From the NCBI GenBank assembly GCA_016808115.1, contig JAEQBH010006845.1, positions 62,001-126,000 of the forward strand: a stretch of 64,000 bases of DNA, read 5' to 3'. This document shows positions 1-11,483 of this stretch, piece after piece. Source of the stretch: Tetrastigma voinierianum. Taxonomy: Eukaryota > Streptophyta > Magnoliopsida > Vitales > Vitaceae. The position numbers were made by a program, and so were the translations under genes. Within the stretch, counting starts at the first letter, position 1. Every line of letters begins with the position of its first letter. The notes under the pieces were generated by a model. That model was not told the DNA's origin and ran no database searches. It saw only the letters and a list, made by a program, of their open reading frames with translations.

Positions 1-1735
1 TCTCAACATGCAACTACATACATCTTCAAAGATATTTTAATCTAGATCCACTCCTAATCCTTTTGTATCATAATAGAACCGTGGGTTCAAAAAATACCCA
101 ACTGAATGCAAAGGCTAATGAAGCTGAACCTCCCACCTCCTATCAATGATTTCCATGATTTCCCTATACTCTCTTCATTCCCATTAAATATTTTGACAAT
201 TATCCCATAAGAGGCCTTTTTTCACCATCCACCAAATGAAGCACACGTATAAGAGGGCTCGACACCTTCAAACAAAACACTATAGTGTTCCAAAAAGAAG
301 ACATGAAATTATATTGGCTACATTTTTTCCATTTTGCTCGTTTTCCCATTTACTTTCTATCCAATCTGAACTAGTAAACATCTTCCTCAAGTTGTTTCTT
401 TGTTCTTTGATTCGGGATAAGGTTTAAAGGGCTGTTGCAAACCGAGTCATAGTAGGCCTTAACAACTCCCTATGCTTAGTAAATCGCCTCATCATGTTGA
501 GCAAACCCATTCTATTATAGATGTAGCTGCTTATGGATATGTCCCTCTCTATTGTCTTCTTGATGTGTTGTAGTTTTCCAATATCTTCCAGTATCAAGTC
601 AAGACAATGTGCGGCACATGGTGTCCAAAATAAATGTAGCATTTGCTTTTCCAACAACCTCCCTACATATTTTAAACACACGAAAAAATAGATAATAGAT
701 GTAATCACTTACATACATAAGTAAATGAAATTTTCAAATTAAATTATAAGTACCTGCCGCCACATAATTTGAAGCATTATCTGTTATCACTTGAACAACA
801 TTGGCTTCACCAACTTCCTCCACCCAACTGTCAAGTAATTCAAACAATTTCTCTCCCGTCTTGACCATAGAAGAAGCATCAATAGATTTCATAAATATGG
901 TCCCTCTTGAAGAATTCATCAATGACCTTTCCCTCCTATCAATCCATCCATCTGACATAATTGAACATCCATATTGCTTCCATTATGTGAAATGATCCTT
1001 CATTGAATCCTTTGTGAAACCAATTCTTTCTTCTTGAGTTTAGTAACCCTCACATCATGAAAACTTGGTCCCTTGTAGCCCACACCATATTGCCTAATTG
1101 CCTTAAGAATTGGTTGGAAACTAGCATAGTTCACCGCATTAAATGGAATCACGACATCATACATCCATCTACAAAATAATATATCAGCTCTCTCCTTGGC
1201 CTCTTTCTTGTAGGCATTGTTGATGGTAATTTGAATATTTTTTCTATTTTGAACAACCATTTATGGATTAGGAGTGAATAAATTACCCATAAGACCTTTT
1301 TGCCTTGGTCTCTTTAAGCAACTACCACTACCACTACCACCACTTACCCCTACATTGCTACCACCACTAGAAACATCCTTTCCTCCCATTTTGCTAGTAA
1401 CCTCTGAGTCCTCATCATCTTCATCTTGGAACCCAAACATATCCTCATTCACATTATGACTCCCAAAACTCATTTGATTTTTTTGAGTTTTTTTAGCTAG
1501 CATATAATCTTCTATTTCTTTTCTAACATGTTCGGGACATCTTGTACACTTTTTCAAATTTCTAAAAGCTTCCAAAAAGGTGTTGCTTTTGTCTATAAAT
1601 GCCTCCTTTAATTACTTTTCACAAAAAATACAAATGAGCATACTTGTATCTTTCTCATTTAATAAACGGGCATATTTCCATCCCGGATCATTTGTTCCAC
1701 GGGCTCTACTTCAACTTCAATCTCTTTGTCCATTT
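1..1735 (-). pseudogene. hAT transposase relic
   Basis: The reading frame is broken into pieces on the minus strand. From its 5' side, the relic shows a BED-type zinc finger region (about 1735-1500; KCTRCPEHVRKEIEDYMLAK follows it), then an acidic, serine/glycine-rich linker (1575-1261), then a DUF659-like block (about 1260-734) with the SDGWIDRRERSLMN and VVQVITDNASNYV motifs. Next comes the segment LHLFWTPCAAHCLDLILEDI (about 645-590), the conserved C-A-H-C-L-D-L motif of the hAT catalytic region. The frame changes between blocks and stops occur around 1000 and 730, so it cannot encode a full transposase. The C-terminal dimerisation domain is outside the window. Family assignment is from motif order; I am confident it is hAT and not another DDE family. 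Confidence 0.8.
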
Positions 1736-2729
1736 TTTTTTGTATCTTTAAAACAAATCGCTTGACAAAATAACAATTCGTTGAGAAAAAATGAAACAAT
1801 ATAAATAATATAGAATATAGTATAAATCTATAAATTATAAACATAGTCAATGTTTGCCAAACAACTAAAATGTTTTAAATTTTTGTTCTAATTGTTTCAT
1901 AATTTTTCATAATTTTTCATAATTTGTTCTCTATTTTTCATATTTTTTTCCTATTTTGTACATTAATTTTTTGAAAATTTCCTATTTTTTTCAAAAAAAA
2001 ATTTAGAAATTTTTTTCAAAAAAGTTTTAGAAAATTTTTTCCCTATTTTTAAGAATTTTCTGAGACTGTTTCTCTAACTTTTTTAGATTTTTTTCACAAC
2101 AAAAATAGGAAATATGAAAAAAATAAAAATAAAAATAACCTCTTTGAGTCTTCTTCTTCTTCTTCTTTCCTCTTCAATCCAGCTTTGAAAGTGTATTTGA
2201 GGGGTTTTTTAAGGGTTTTAGGGTTTAATCCGAGAAAGTAAGGGGTTTTTATAGGTGTGCAATCGACACACAAAATGGCATTTTGGTTGCTAGAAGCCCA
2301 AAACAACGTTGTTTTAGAGGTGTCTTTTTTATAAAAATAAAATCAGGAACCCCAAAACAACATTGTTTTGGGGTGTTCTGATTTTTAAAAAAATTAAAGA
2401 CCAACCCAAAACGACGCCATTTTGGGTTTGGTCTTCAAGAGCCCTAGGCTCCCTCTTCTTCTTCCCCGACTCAAATCTTCTCCAGTTCTCCTCGACACCG
2501 CTCTTCTCCGACAAGGTTTCTCCCCATAATTAGCCATCTCCGAAGGCCAAAAAACAAAAAAAAAAAAAAAAAAGGAGAAGAAGGAGAAGAAGGGCGTACC
2601 TTGCGAAGCTGTAGCTGGAACCAATTTTCGGCACCTCTCACTCTTGCGCCTCACTTGAAGTGAGGCGTTTTCATGGGGAGTGGTGGCACCCTATAAAAAA
2701 CTGGGTGCGCCTAACTATTCGCCTTAGCC
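1..2729 (-). mobile_element. hAT transposon copy 1, truncated by the window edge
   Basis: This is an Ac/Tip100-type hAT element read on the minus strand. Its 5' terminus lies near 2729, where the minus strand reads ATAGTTAGGCGCACC, close to the terminus of the complete second copy at 40299. The two copies are recognisably homologous throughout. They share a leader with a poly-T tract and an ATGGCTAATTATGGGG stretch, palindromic CGACGTCG-like motifs, a transposase relic and the sequence at position 1. The last ~1.3 kb of this copy lies beyond the left edge, so its 3' terminus and target duplication cannot be checked. The AT-rich part at 1850-2130 corresponds to the leader or first intron of the second copy. 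Confidence 0.8.
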
Positions 2730-3902
2730 AAGGTGGCGCTCAGCAACCGGCCAAGAAGGTCCTGCACTCCTTAGGCAAGAGGTAAACAAACGGCCTCCGC
2801 CAGCCGAGAGGCAACAAGAGGCGCTAATGAGCACGAGACGTGAGAAGCTCGATCGCGCGGCGTCGAGTCCACGATAGTCAAGGTTCTTCTTCTTCTTCTT
2901 CCCCGGCAACGCTCCTTTAGCAAGGAGGAAACAAGGCGCTAACTTCCGCTAGGTAAGTCGTCTTCTATTGGCAACGTCAAGGGTTACTACAAACAAAGCC
3001 TTATTTTTTTTTTTAAATGCGAGAGATCAAAAGGACGTCGTTTTGGTTTATCTAGGACTAATTCTATTGACGGCGTCAAGGGTTGCAATAGACAGAGCCC
3101 TAATTTTTTTTTTTTTTTTTTTTTTGAGAATGGAGAGATCAAAAGGAATGGCGTCGTTTTGGTTTCTATGGGACCGAGAAAGCAGCGTCTTCTTCTTCTT
3201 CTTCTTCTTCCTATTGGTGGCGTCAGGGTTCTGTGAGGCCAGACCTAATTTTTTTAAAATGGGAGAGATCAACGAGGGTTGCGTAAGCTTGAGCCACAAT
3301 TTTCTTCCTATTGGCGGCGTTGAGGATTGTAACAAACGAAGCCCTAATTTTTTTTTTTAAAGGGAGAGATCAAAATGACGTCATTTTGTTCTAATTTATG
3401 TAACTTTAGAAAAACGACGTTGTTTTAATCATATCTCTGAATTTAAAAATCAAAAAGCCTCTAAGGGCCCAAAACGACATCGTTTTGGTCCCAAAAAGGT
3501 CAAAACAACGTCGTTTTGGCTCCAAGGACTGGATTTCACAACTCCAAGGTATCCAACCGAGAAATAAACCCTAGCCCTCCTAACTACTATATCAACCACA
3601 TAGAAGAGAAGAAAAAGCAGAAAAGCAATAACAATAGCCAACGAATTGCTAAAACAAATTGTCAAAAAATATGAAACTCTTTAACCTTTAAAAATTTATG
3701 TTTTTTATCGATTTGATTGAAACTATAAATGATATTTGATAATAAATGATTGTTATATTTATATATATTTGAGAAAAAATATATATGCAACATATGGTGC
3801 GCCTTAGATAAAAAAAAAAAGCCCGGCCCTTAGAGTGCACCTTATGCCTTAAGGCTCGAGGCCTTTGCAGCTTGGTGCACCTTGCGTCTTTCACAACTAT
3901 GG
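2730..3902. repeat. Imperfect tandem repeat block with a hAT-like terminus
   Basis: Between about 2945 and 3420, four imperfect units of roughly 110-130 bases repeat the order GGCGTCAAGGGTT, a GCCCTAA(T)n run, GAGAGATCAAAA and a CGTCGTTTTGG-like motif. A further pair of palindromic motifs (CAAAACGACATCGTTTTGG and a close copy) lies at 3470-3520. The right end (3780-3902) is rich in GTGCGCCTTA/GGTGCACC words and ends ACAACTATGG. That resembles the inverted terminus of the hAT elements here. I read it as a second, decayed hAT-like piece next to copy 1. No protein was recognised. Confidence 0.55.
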
Positions 3903-4026
3903 TCAAACTTTTATGAGACTGAAAGAATATAGTGTTAGCTCTATCCCAAGGGTCCTACATTGACAAAATAGTGACTAGACTTGGCATGGAGAATTCCAAG
4001 AAGGGACTTCTACCCTTTAGACATTT

Positions 4027-4800
4027 TTTTTTTTGAGCAAAAACAACTAGAATAGTATTAATAAAAATAACGCACATTACACATGAAGAACAAGATTTCC
4101 TTCTAAAAAACCATACAACCTGAACTTGGAGTTTAAAACCCCACCCAACAACAAGTGTTCCCAAGACCCATTCTACCCCTATTTGGGTGGTTTAAACACA
4201 AACTGCTAACCAATTAAGTTGTAAAAACGAAAGTGACACTCCTCTAAATACAGGGGTACATGAAGCCTACAAAGAGGAAAAGAAGTAAAACAAGTCCCAC
4301 AATTCCCCTTATCCTCAAAAATCCTTGCATTTCTCTCCTTCCAAACAAACCATAATAAAGAAAGGCATGCAATTTACCAAAAAGTCTTGCCTCTAGTACA
4401 ACTTCCAAAACCTTTAAAGGCAATGGTATACATATCTTCAATTCTCCTTGGGGAAACACATGCCAATCTAGCTAAATTGAAAAGCTTATTCCACAGCCTA
4501 ATAGTGTATGGGCAATGAAGAAAAAGATGATCAATTGCCTCTCCTCCTCCTTTGCAAAGAATTAACCACTCAGGATTAAGAGATTTGAAAGGTTGTCTCA
4601 CCTGTAGTAAGTCATTGGTGTTAACCTTCCTATGAGCTTCCATCCAAGAAAAGGCCTTAACCTTTAGAGGGGCTTTTGCTTCCCGCAAAGCGTTCTTTAG
4701 TTGAAACAAAATAAGGTTAGAGGACGAAGATAAAGCCAAGGAAAATGATTTAACAGTAAACAAGTCTATGGATGACACAAACTAAGGGACGATCCCTCTT
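4027..4800 (-). pseudogene. LINE 3' fragment (zf-RVT domain)
   Basis: This is a 5'-truncated non-LTR retrotransposon. The minus strand encodes the zinc-binding domain typical of the C-terminus of plant LINE reverse transcriptases. It shows KAPLKVKAFSWMEAHRKVNT, a C-x-x-GG...IDHLFLHCPYTIRLWNKLF stretch with the Cys and His ligands, and then, after a frameshift near 4374, a FGRREMQGF block matching the usual W-x-x-R-N-x-R-x-F end. A T-run at 4025-4036 is the complement of the poly(A) tail, which fixes the orientation. It lacks the endonuclease and the polymerase core. Confidence 0.75.
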
Positions 4801-4879
4801 TACAGTGGTTGGTTCAAAAGGAGCAAGGATGATAGAACTATGAGAGACTACATGTCTAGGAGGAGCTTGGAATTTCATG

Positions 4880-5700
4880 TTAGAAAGATCTTTCAATAAT
4901 TGAGAGTTGGAGGAGGTGCAAAGATTCATTTGTGTAGTTGGCACTAAAATTATTAGCCCGGGGAAAGTAGACAGACTATTATGGAAGGAGGTGAAGGGTG
5001 GCAGATTTACAATGCAATCCAGTTATAATCTGTTGAAGAAGGAAGCCATTAGTTGGTACCCTCAAAGCTGCTATGGAACCCTTGTGTTCCCACAAAAATA
5101 AGTTTCTTTGGCAGAATCCAAATTTAGGAAAGATTTTTTGACTATGGATCAGCTTAAAAATAAGGGTTTTACCCTCGCTATTAAGTTCCCTTTCGGAGAA
5201 TGATGTGGAGCACATCACTTGTTCATTGCCTTAAAGATTGTAAGGGATTATGGACGTGCATTTCACCATCACTGGGAGGGTTCGAGTTTGCCCTTTTTCA
5301 GTGCAAGATTTGATCATTAGGTGGAATGCCTTTCCTCTGAGAAATAAGTCAGCAAATTTGTGGAGGATGATTCCCTTGTGCCTCCTTTGGGCTATTTGGA
5401 TAGAGAGAAACAAAGTAATCTTTGAGGACAAGCTATTCTCCTATGATAGACTGAAGGCTTTCTTCCTCCAGTCTCTAAGTTCTTGGGCTAGTTTGATTTC
5501 TAATGTGGATTACACTCTTATAAGAATTCTTTTTTGTATTCTCTAGGTTGGGGTTGGGGTGGTAAGTTTTTGTTCAAGCCCTTTTTTGTACAACCCTTAG
5601 GGCTCCCTTCATTATATGTCACAATATACTTTTAGGGCTGTCTCCTAAGCTTTTTGTTTGGTTAATGATATTATCTTGCTTACCTATCAAAAATAAAAGA
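4880..5700 (+). pseudogene. LINE 3' fragment, opposite orientation
   Basis: This is a second LINE C-terminal relic on the plus strand. It contains RLLWKEVKGGRFTMQSSYNL (from about 4971), a broken central part (5100-5250), and RWNAFPLRNKSANLW followed by CLLWAIWIERNKVIFED (5310-5430), the characteristic end of the zf-RVT region. The 3' end is TTACCTATCAAAAATAAAAG at about 5680-5700, a short A-rich tail. Stops and shifts occur at 5100 and around 5240. It carries the same domain as the neighbour at 4027-4800, so the two are separate insertions. Confidence 0.7.
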
Positions 5701-5808
5701 ATTTTAGAGGAAGCTTTTAAATCTATATAAGTACGATAAAGATTGGCATGAGATCTTCAACAACACAGTATAAGGGAAATGAACTGATTTTTTTCCCTCC
5801 TTTGCAAT

Positions 5809-5985
5809 TGTTAAGGATTAGTTTCCTAATCCATTTAGGAATCTTTTCCTTCTTTAATTTTCTCTTCAGTCTCCTAATTAGACTAACTTTGTTTCCTTTA
5901 TTTGCTCTAACACTTGTGTATAAATATGTATGTTCCCTCTCTATGTTAATTGATGAAAATAAGAGAATTCTATTTTCTCTTCACA
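5809..5985 (+). repeat. 5' LTR of copia A with adjacent primer-binding site
   Basis: This 177-base LTR starts TGTTAAGGATTAG and ends CTCTTCACA. It carries a TATA-like GTGTATAAATATG at about 5915. The primer-binding site TGGTATTAGAGC lies at 5986-5997. Confidence 0.85.
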
Positions 5986-5999
5986 TGGTATTAGAGCTA

Positions 6000-6800
6000 T
6001 AGAAGAAATTAGGGTTAGTGTTTATTTGTGTCGAGTCGGTCGATGACATATCAGATGGCCGTGTCTGCTCTGGTCGCATTACAGTCGTCGTGAAGCCTTC
6101 TCGGGCCGTAGGCTGCGGTCGGGAATACCCTCGAGCAAAACCGAGCTCTTCACAGGCCATAAGTATGTCTTCTTGGGTTATTCTTGACGGAAGTTATAGA
6201 TGTTGATACTTGACCTGGTCGGTACTTCATCTTTGATGATGTCACTTTCTTTGAAGATTCCTCTTTTTTCTCCTCTACTGAGCGTCCTAATGTTTCGGAT
6301 GTCTTACATGTCCCTCTTATCTTACGATCTCTCGATTTCCCTTCTCCACCTACGAATGTTATGCCTCGACCACTTCATGTTTATACTCGTCGTCCTCGTC
6401 CTCCTATAGGGCCTCTTGCTTATTCATCTTCTATGCCATCGCCATCTCCTACTCCGGTTCCACAACCGCCCGATGATCTACCTATTGCCACTCGGAAAAG
6501 TAGTCGCTCTACTTGCAACCCACATCAGATTTATAGTTTTCTAAGCTATCATTATTTATCTTTACCCTACTTTGCATTTGTTTCCGACATCTTTTGTCTA
6601 CACTCCCTCGAAGCCGCAGTGGGCTCTCGTCCCATTTGAAGCTTATCTGATAGCTGAGAAATGAATGCTCTTTACTCCAATGGCACATGGGAGCTTGTCA
6701 CTCTCCTTTCTAGCAAGTCTCATGTTGGTTGTTGTTAGGTTTATACAGTAAAGATGGGACATGTTGGCCGAATAGATTGGCTTAAGGCCCATTTTGTTGT
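6000..6800 (+). pseudogene. Copia A pol relic, 5' part (end of integrase, linker, start of RT)
   Basis: After a short leader (6000-6150) the coding remnant starts abruptly at the C-terminal end of integrase (YVFLGYS at about 6165), so gag, protease and most of integrase have been deleted. It continues through the proline-rich linker (TRRPRPP, PSPTPVPQPPDDLPIATRKS at about 6390-6500). It enters the reverse transcriptase at ALYSNGTWELV and GCCWVYTVKMGHVGRIDWLK (6660-6790). There it is interrupted by copia C. Frameshifts are present at about 6200 and 6360, and a stop at about 6637. Confidence 0.75.
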
Positions 6801-6960
6801 TGTAATCAGAGATAATTGAAGAGAAAATTGTGTATTGCATTGATCACAAATAACCTATTTATATACAAGACAATCTCAAACCAAATAAGAAATAATATAG
6901 TTTGAATTATAATATAAAAATTTCCTTTCTAACTAGTTTCTAATTCTATAATACCATATA
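6801..6960 (-). repeat. 3' LTR of copia C
   Basis: In plus-strand coordinates the LTR runs TGTAATCAGAGATAATTG to TAATACCATATA. The adjoining CTCCTTCAATTTGG is a decayed complement of the polypurine tract. Confidence 0.75.
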
Positions 6961-7399
6961 CTCCTTCAATTTGGGTATAGATAGTGATCATATTATTGTT
7001 ACAAAAATAACTAACTCGATCTTCACTCCAAAGGTTTTGTGAAATGTCTCTATGGTTTCTTCTCGGTCTTTATATATCCACGAATGTCTCAGCCTGATTG
7101 GATCTTCTCACGGATTGATGACAATCTGTTTGAATATATTTGGTCAAGTTCATAATCTGGTTAATGTTATGGCATGTTGGTTATCACGAAACTTTGCTAG
7201 TACTAAGGAACAATGCCAGCCCCATTCAATATTGGCGTATCCAGTCGCGTAATCATTGCCATGACTCGATACTCTAGCTCCACACTGACCTGACGACGCA
7301 CCTTCCTTCTCTCTGTTCCATTAGATCGATCCGAAAAACGATGTCTGAATTCCGGATCTCTTATCTTCCTTAGATCCACCTTGATGCAGGTCTAAGCAG

Positions 7400-10300
7400 T
7401 AATTCTGGCATGCCCATGCTTCTTATACAATATTTCCGTCAAAAGCTTCTCTCGGTAGCATAGGATATCTTTCTACAACTATGATAGTGATTATGGGAGA
7501 TAACGCTATCTTTGGCTGAACCTTGAATAAGCAATATCAGATGGGGATTATACCAGGTAATTCAATTTCCCAACCGGTCTTCAACCTTTATCTCTCAAAG
7601 GTTTTCATAATGAGTTATCCTTCCTTAGTGGTTGTAGATTAGGAGTCATTAAAATTACTACATGGTTTTGGCCTTGATTACATCTCAAATAACATATCAA
7701 GTACATATTCCATAGAGATAGAATTCCTTACTTTTCTCCTTGACACAAACACTAGAAATATTTCAACATTCTAAATCTATTTATGTAAGCCAGAAAAAGT
7801 TTAGAGGGAATATACCTCTGGAGTCACTCCCAGTAATGAAAATATCTTCCACATACATTACCAATACAATAATACTAGAACTAGAATTTTTATAGAAGAC
7901 AAAGTGGTCAGACTTACTCTTCTGTATGCCAAATGTCTCAATTCCTTGACTGAATATGTTAAATAAACAGGGGATCTATTTTGAATATCTGATTTTTGAA
8001 GACGACACACCTTCCCTATCTCCACCTGAGCAAAAAAACCTAGGTTGTTCCATGTAAACTTCCTGAAGATCTTCATGTAGAACTACCTTCTTGATATCAA
8101 GCTGATGCAAGTCACAATCATCAGTAAAACTGAGAAAAAATGAAGCGAACATGTCAGCAGATGGAAGAAAAGTATCAGAATATGATGATGACTCCATGAT
8201 GAGGCATGTACTTATATGAGGCAGACTTGATCTAACAGAGACCCATAAATTAGATTTTGTTCTGGCTTAACAGTAGCCAATATTGCTCCAATAGGTAAAG
8301 CACCAAGTCACGTACCATTGTCATCTAAAGCCTACATTTCATCCACCATAGCACTACGCCAACCAAGTGAGATAAAGCCTCACGGATAGTGTTAGGAAGA
8401 GATAGAATCAAGAGATGCAATAAAGGAACAAGAGGAAGAAGACAAATGGTTATAGGAAACAAACAAAGAAATTAGATGAGCACACTTACGTTTACCTTTA
8501 CGGAGAGCAATCGGAATATCATCACTCTTGATTGAATCGATGTGAAAGCGCAGGTGTTAGGCCCAGTGAAGGGTTTTAGAACGAAGTATACACGAGTAAT
8601 GGGAGGTTTAACAAAAGCGGAGGCCCGGAGTAGGAGTCGATTTGAAGCAATGTTCTAATAATAAATCATCTATCCCCCGACTAGTAACAATGAAGAAAGG
8701 GAAAACGATCTCCAAGAAATGTAACATCATTATTAGTATAAATCTAAGAATCAGACGATACTTATTGAGTACATACTATTTGAACCTGGTAACCTAAAAA
8801 ATGCACTTTAAGGCATTTTGGATTAAGTTTAGACTTGTGGAAGAACATCCCAAATAACATTTGCAATCAAAAACCTTGAGCTTCGATAGAAACCGAGTTA
8901 TTAAGAATACAATTGATGATAAGGGTAGTCTAATTTAGAAGCCCAATGATATCCACATTAATCGAAAGGCGGTAGAACTACATCTGACCAATGTTTGGGA
9001 CATATCTAGAACAATAGAATACGTGCGAATCTAGAAGATATCGATTCCTTCTCTCAGCCACCCCATTCTGAGAGGGTGTATCCATACAAGAGGTATGACG
9101 GAGAATCCCATGATGTATATGAGGTGAAAAGGTTGAATCTAATATTCTTTTTGTATTATCGCCCTCAATGTTGAATGGGTACACGAAATTGGGTTGTAAT
9201 TTCAACACAAAAGGCAGTAAAATCATAGAATAGCTCATAACGACTTTTCATTAAATAAGAAAAGTTACATGGGAGAAATCATCAACGAAAGTAACGAAAT
9301 ATTTAAACCCAGTAGGACACATAAGCGAATGAGGACCCCCGAACGCCGGAATGAACTAACTTCAAAAGGAGCGGAAGGCTCGTTTATTGGTATGGGACTC
9401 AGTACTATGATGAAGCAGCGAATGACACGACTCTGATTCGAAGAAATCTTGCAGAAATTTAGGAAATGGTTCTTCGACGAGGCAAGAACGAATGACCTAA
9501 GGGATGATGAACCCGAGAGGATTAAGCGATCGGAATAAGCAATAGGCAATGGAAACTCTGGATCAAGGACGTAGAGGCCCTCAGACTCTTGTCCTCTACC
9601 AATAATCCACTTCGTCAAAAGATCTTGAAACAGACAATAACCAGGAAAGAATGAAATACTGCAATTAAGTGTTCGAGTAAGCTTACTCACATAAATTAAA
9701 TTAAAAGAAAAATATGGTAAACTTAGAACATAGGTCAAAGGGATGAGAGGAGTAGGACTAATTATGCCTGACCTAAGAACACACGATTTAGACCCATCTG
9801 CTAGTGATAGTAGAAGTCTAGATGTGATTGAAATGTGGCAAATAAACTAGAATTACTTGTTATGTGGTCGGTGGCTCTAGAGTCAATGACCCAGATTTGA
9901 GGAAGAGGACATAGGGCATGTGTCGAGTTTAGCTGAGTCGGCAAGTGCAGTGGTAGGAGTAGAAGAGGAGCTGATAACTGGAAGCCTGGCCCGAAATTTT
10001 GCTCGGTGTGCTGAGGCATAGCGTGAGCATCTTGAAATCTGCGATTTCGGTTTGTGGCTTCTGCACTCCCGATGTGTAAGTCACAGCTTCTGACAGATAA
10101 TAACACACCATTCCCTAAGGCTCCACACCCATTGTACAACTCTTGATTCTTGCTACGGACTCATAGTTATTATTTTTATTGACCAGTGCATTACTCATCT
10201 GAATAGATGGGGAGGGAGGGTCTCTATGCGTAATATCCGACTGAAGTTTTCCTATAGCGAGGAAATCTCAAGACTTTAGAGAATCTAAGATTTGGCAATA

Positions 10301-10890
10301 TCAAATTCTGAAGGAAGACTAGCTAGAAAACTCATAACCGCTATTTGTTCTCACTAAGCTTGTTGGACTTTGATATATGCACTAAAGGGCAACAACATAT
10401 TCAACTCTTCATAAGTTTTCTTGAATTCCATGAAGTGGGCACTAAGAGACCTGTCCTGTTTTTCATGTCAATGAAAACCCTTGCACACCTCAAATATTCG
10501 TGACACATTCCCTTCCGAGAATACAGAAACTCCATGTAATCCATTAATTCTTTGACAAATTCAAAGTGATTAATTAAATCAATTACCTCACTATCAATGG
10601 AATTACGAATCTATAGGTAAAGGCGAGCATCCTCCTCCATCCACTGTTCTTTCGAATCATCAGTTGGTGGGTCCTCCTTAAGATGAGCAGTCATACTTAT
10701 GATCCTTACGTAGATTCGAATTGTTTTACTCCAATCCAAATAATCGAGATAATTCAATTTGTGTTCCATGATTTTGGACATCATTAGGACAACGTTTGAT
10801 GTCACAACAGGTTTCTTATCTTCTAAACTACTCATCATGAACCTAAAGATGAAGATCAAGTCCAAAAAACACCCATAACTCAAAATCACA
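7400..10890 (-). pseudogene. Copia C gag-pol relic
   Basis: Read from right to left, the relic begins with gag, KLNYLDYLDWSKTIRIYVR (about 10780-10720), and the protease VIDSRATDHITSNSSLF (about 9905-9850). In the protease the catalytic D-S-G is changed to D-S-R. Next comes the gag-pre-integrase region LISVSKL-like NLIYVSKLTRTLNCSISFF (about 9700-9640), then the integrase block TPSQNGVAERRNRYLL (about 9075-9030). Reverse transcriptase fragments with DLHQLDIKKVVLHEDLQE lie at about 8110-8050. Stops and frameshifts occur throughout. The region between 7000 and 7850 corresponds to RT/RNase H but is too decayed to place motifs. Confidence 0.7.
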
Positions 10891-11310
10891 AAGAATCCAA
10901 AAGAAACCCTAGATCCCGCAACAAAAAACCTTAGAAGCCCTCACAATAGTTAGAGTATGGCATCAAAGAACACATCAATGGATTTTTGGGAGGGAGACAC
11001 AGCCCTCTGTGGCTGCCAGAAACTGATCAAAGGCGTCATGCGCCCTCACACGCGGCTCACGCGCAATGTGTGAAGAAACTAGCTAAGAGACTATGACAGC
11101 GCGTGAGGCTCACGCACGTCTCCTCCAGCCAGCATTTTGCAAAAGGACTAGTCGACGGCCAGACGCACCTCCTCAGCCCGGTGAGACTTCACTCTCCCTT
11201 GAAGTAGGTGTTTCAAAAACACACCTCTCACACCTCTCTTGTGCACTCCAAAAAATAGCCTGATAAATTTATATAAATTCTCCCGTCAGGGCCACGTAAC
11301 AAAGATGCTA

Positions 11311-11483
11311 TGTAATCAAAGATAATTGAAGAAAAAATTGTGTATTACATTGATCATAAACAACCTATTTATATATAAGACAATCATAAACTAAATAGGA
11401 AAGAATATGAAGTTTCCTAATTCTACCAATATACAAATTTCCTTTTTCCCAACTAGTTTATAATTCTATAATACTATATAGCA
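11311..11483 (-). repeat. 5' LTR of copia C
   Basis: It matches 6801-6960 and the complement of the copia B LTRs. It ends at the point where the copia A reverse transcriptase reading resumes. Confidence 0.75.

Larger units (their letters stand above)
6801..11483 (-). mobile_element. Ty1/copia retrotransposon C, nested in copia A
   Basis: This element is in minus orientation, with similar terminal repeats at 6801-6960 and 11311-11483. On the plus strand both repeats start TGTAATCA-AGATAATTGAAG and end TAATTCTATAATAC-ATA. They are the same LTR family as copia B (31002-36139). It splits the RT reading frame of copia A. The 5-base flanks TGTTG (left) and GGTTG (right) agree at four of five positions. 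Inside, on the minus strand, lie gag, protease, integrase and RT relics in the copia order. The expected primer-binding site next to the right LTR (TAGCATC on the minus strand) is badly degraded. Confidence 0.8.

Noticed and set aside
2968..3360. A 130-codon open frame rich in Phe
   Set aside because: It is created by T-runs and the tandem units; no conserved domain, and a comparable frame exists on the other strand.
4027..5700. Twin-priming inversion of a single LINE
   Set aside because: Both fragments contain the same C-terminal zf-RVT region and each has its own 3' tail, so they are separate insertions.
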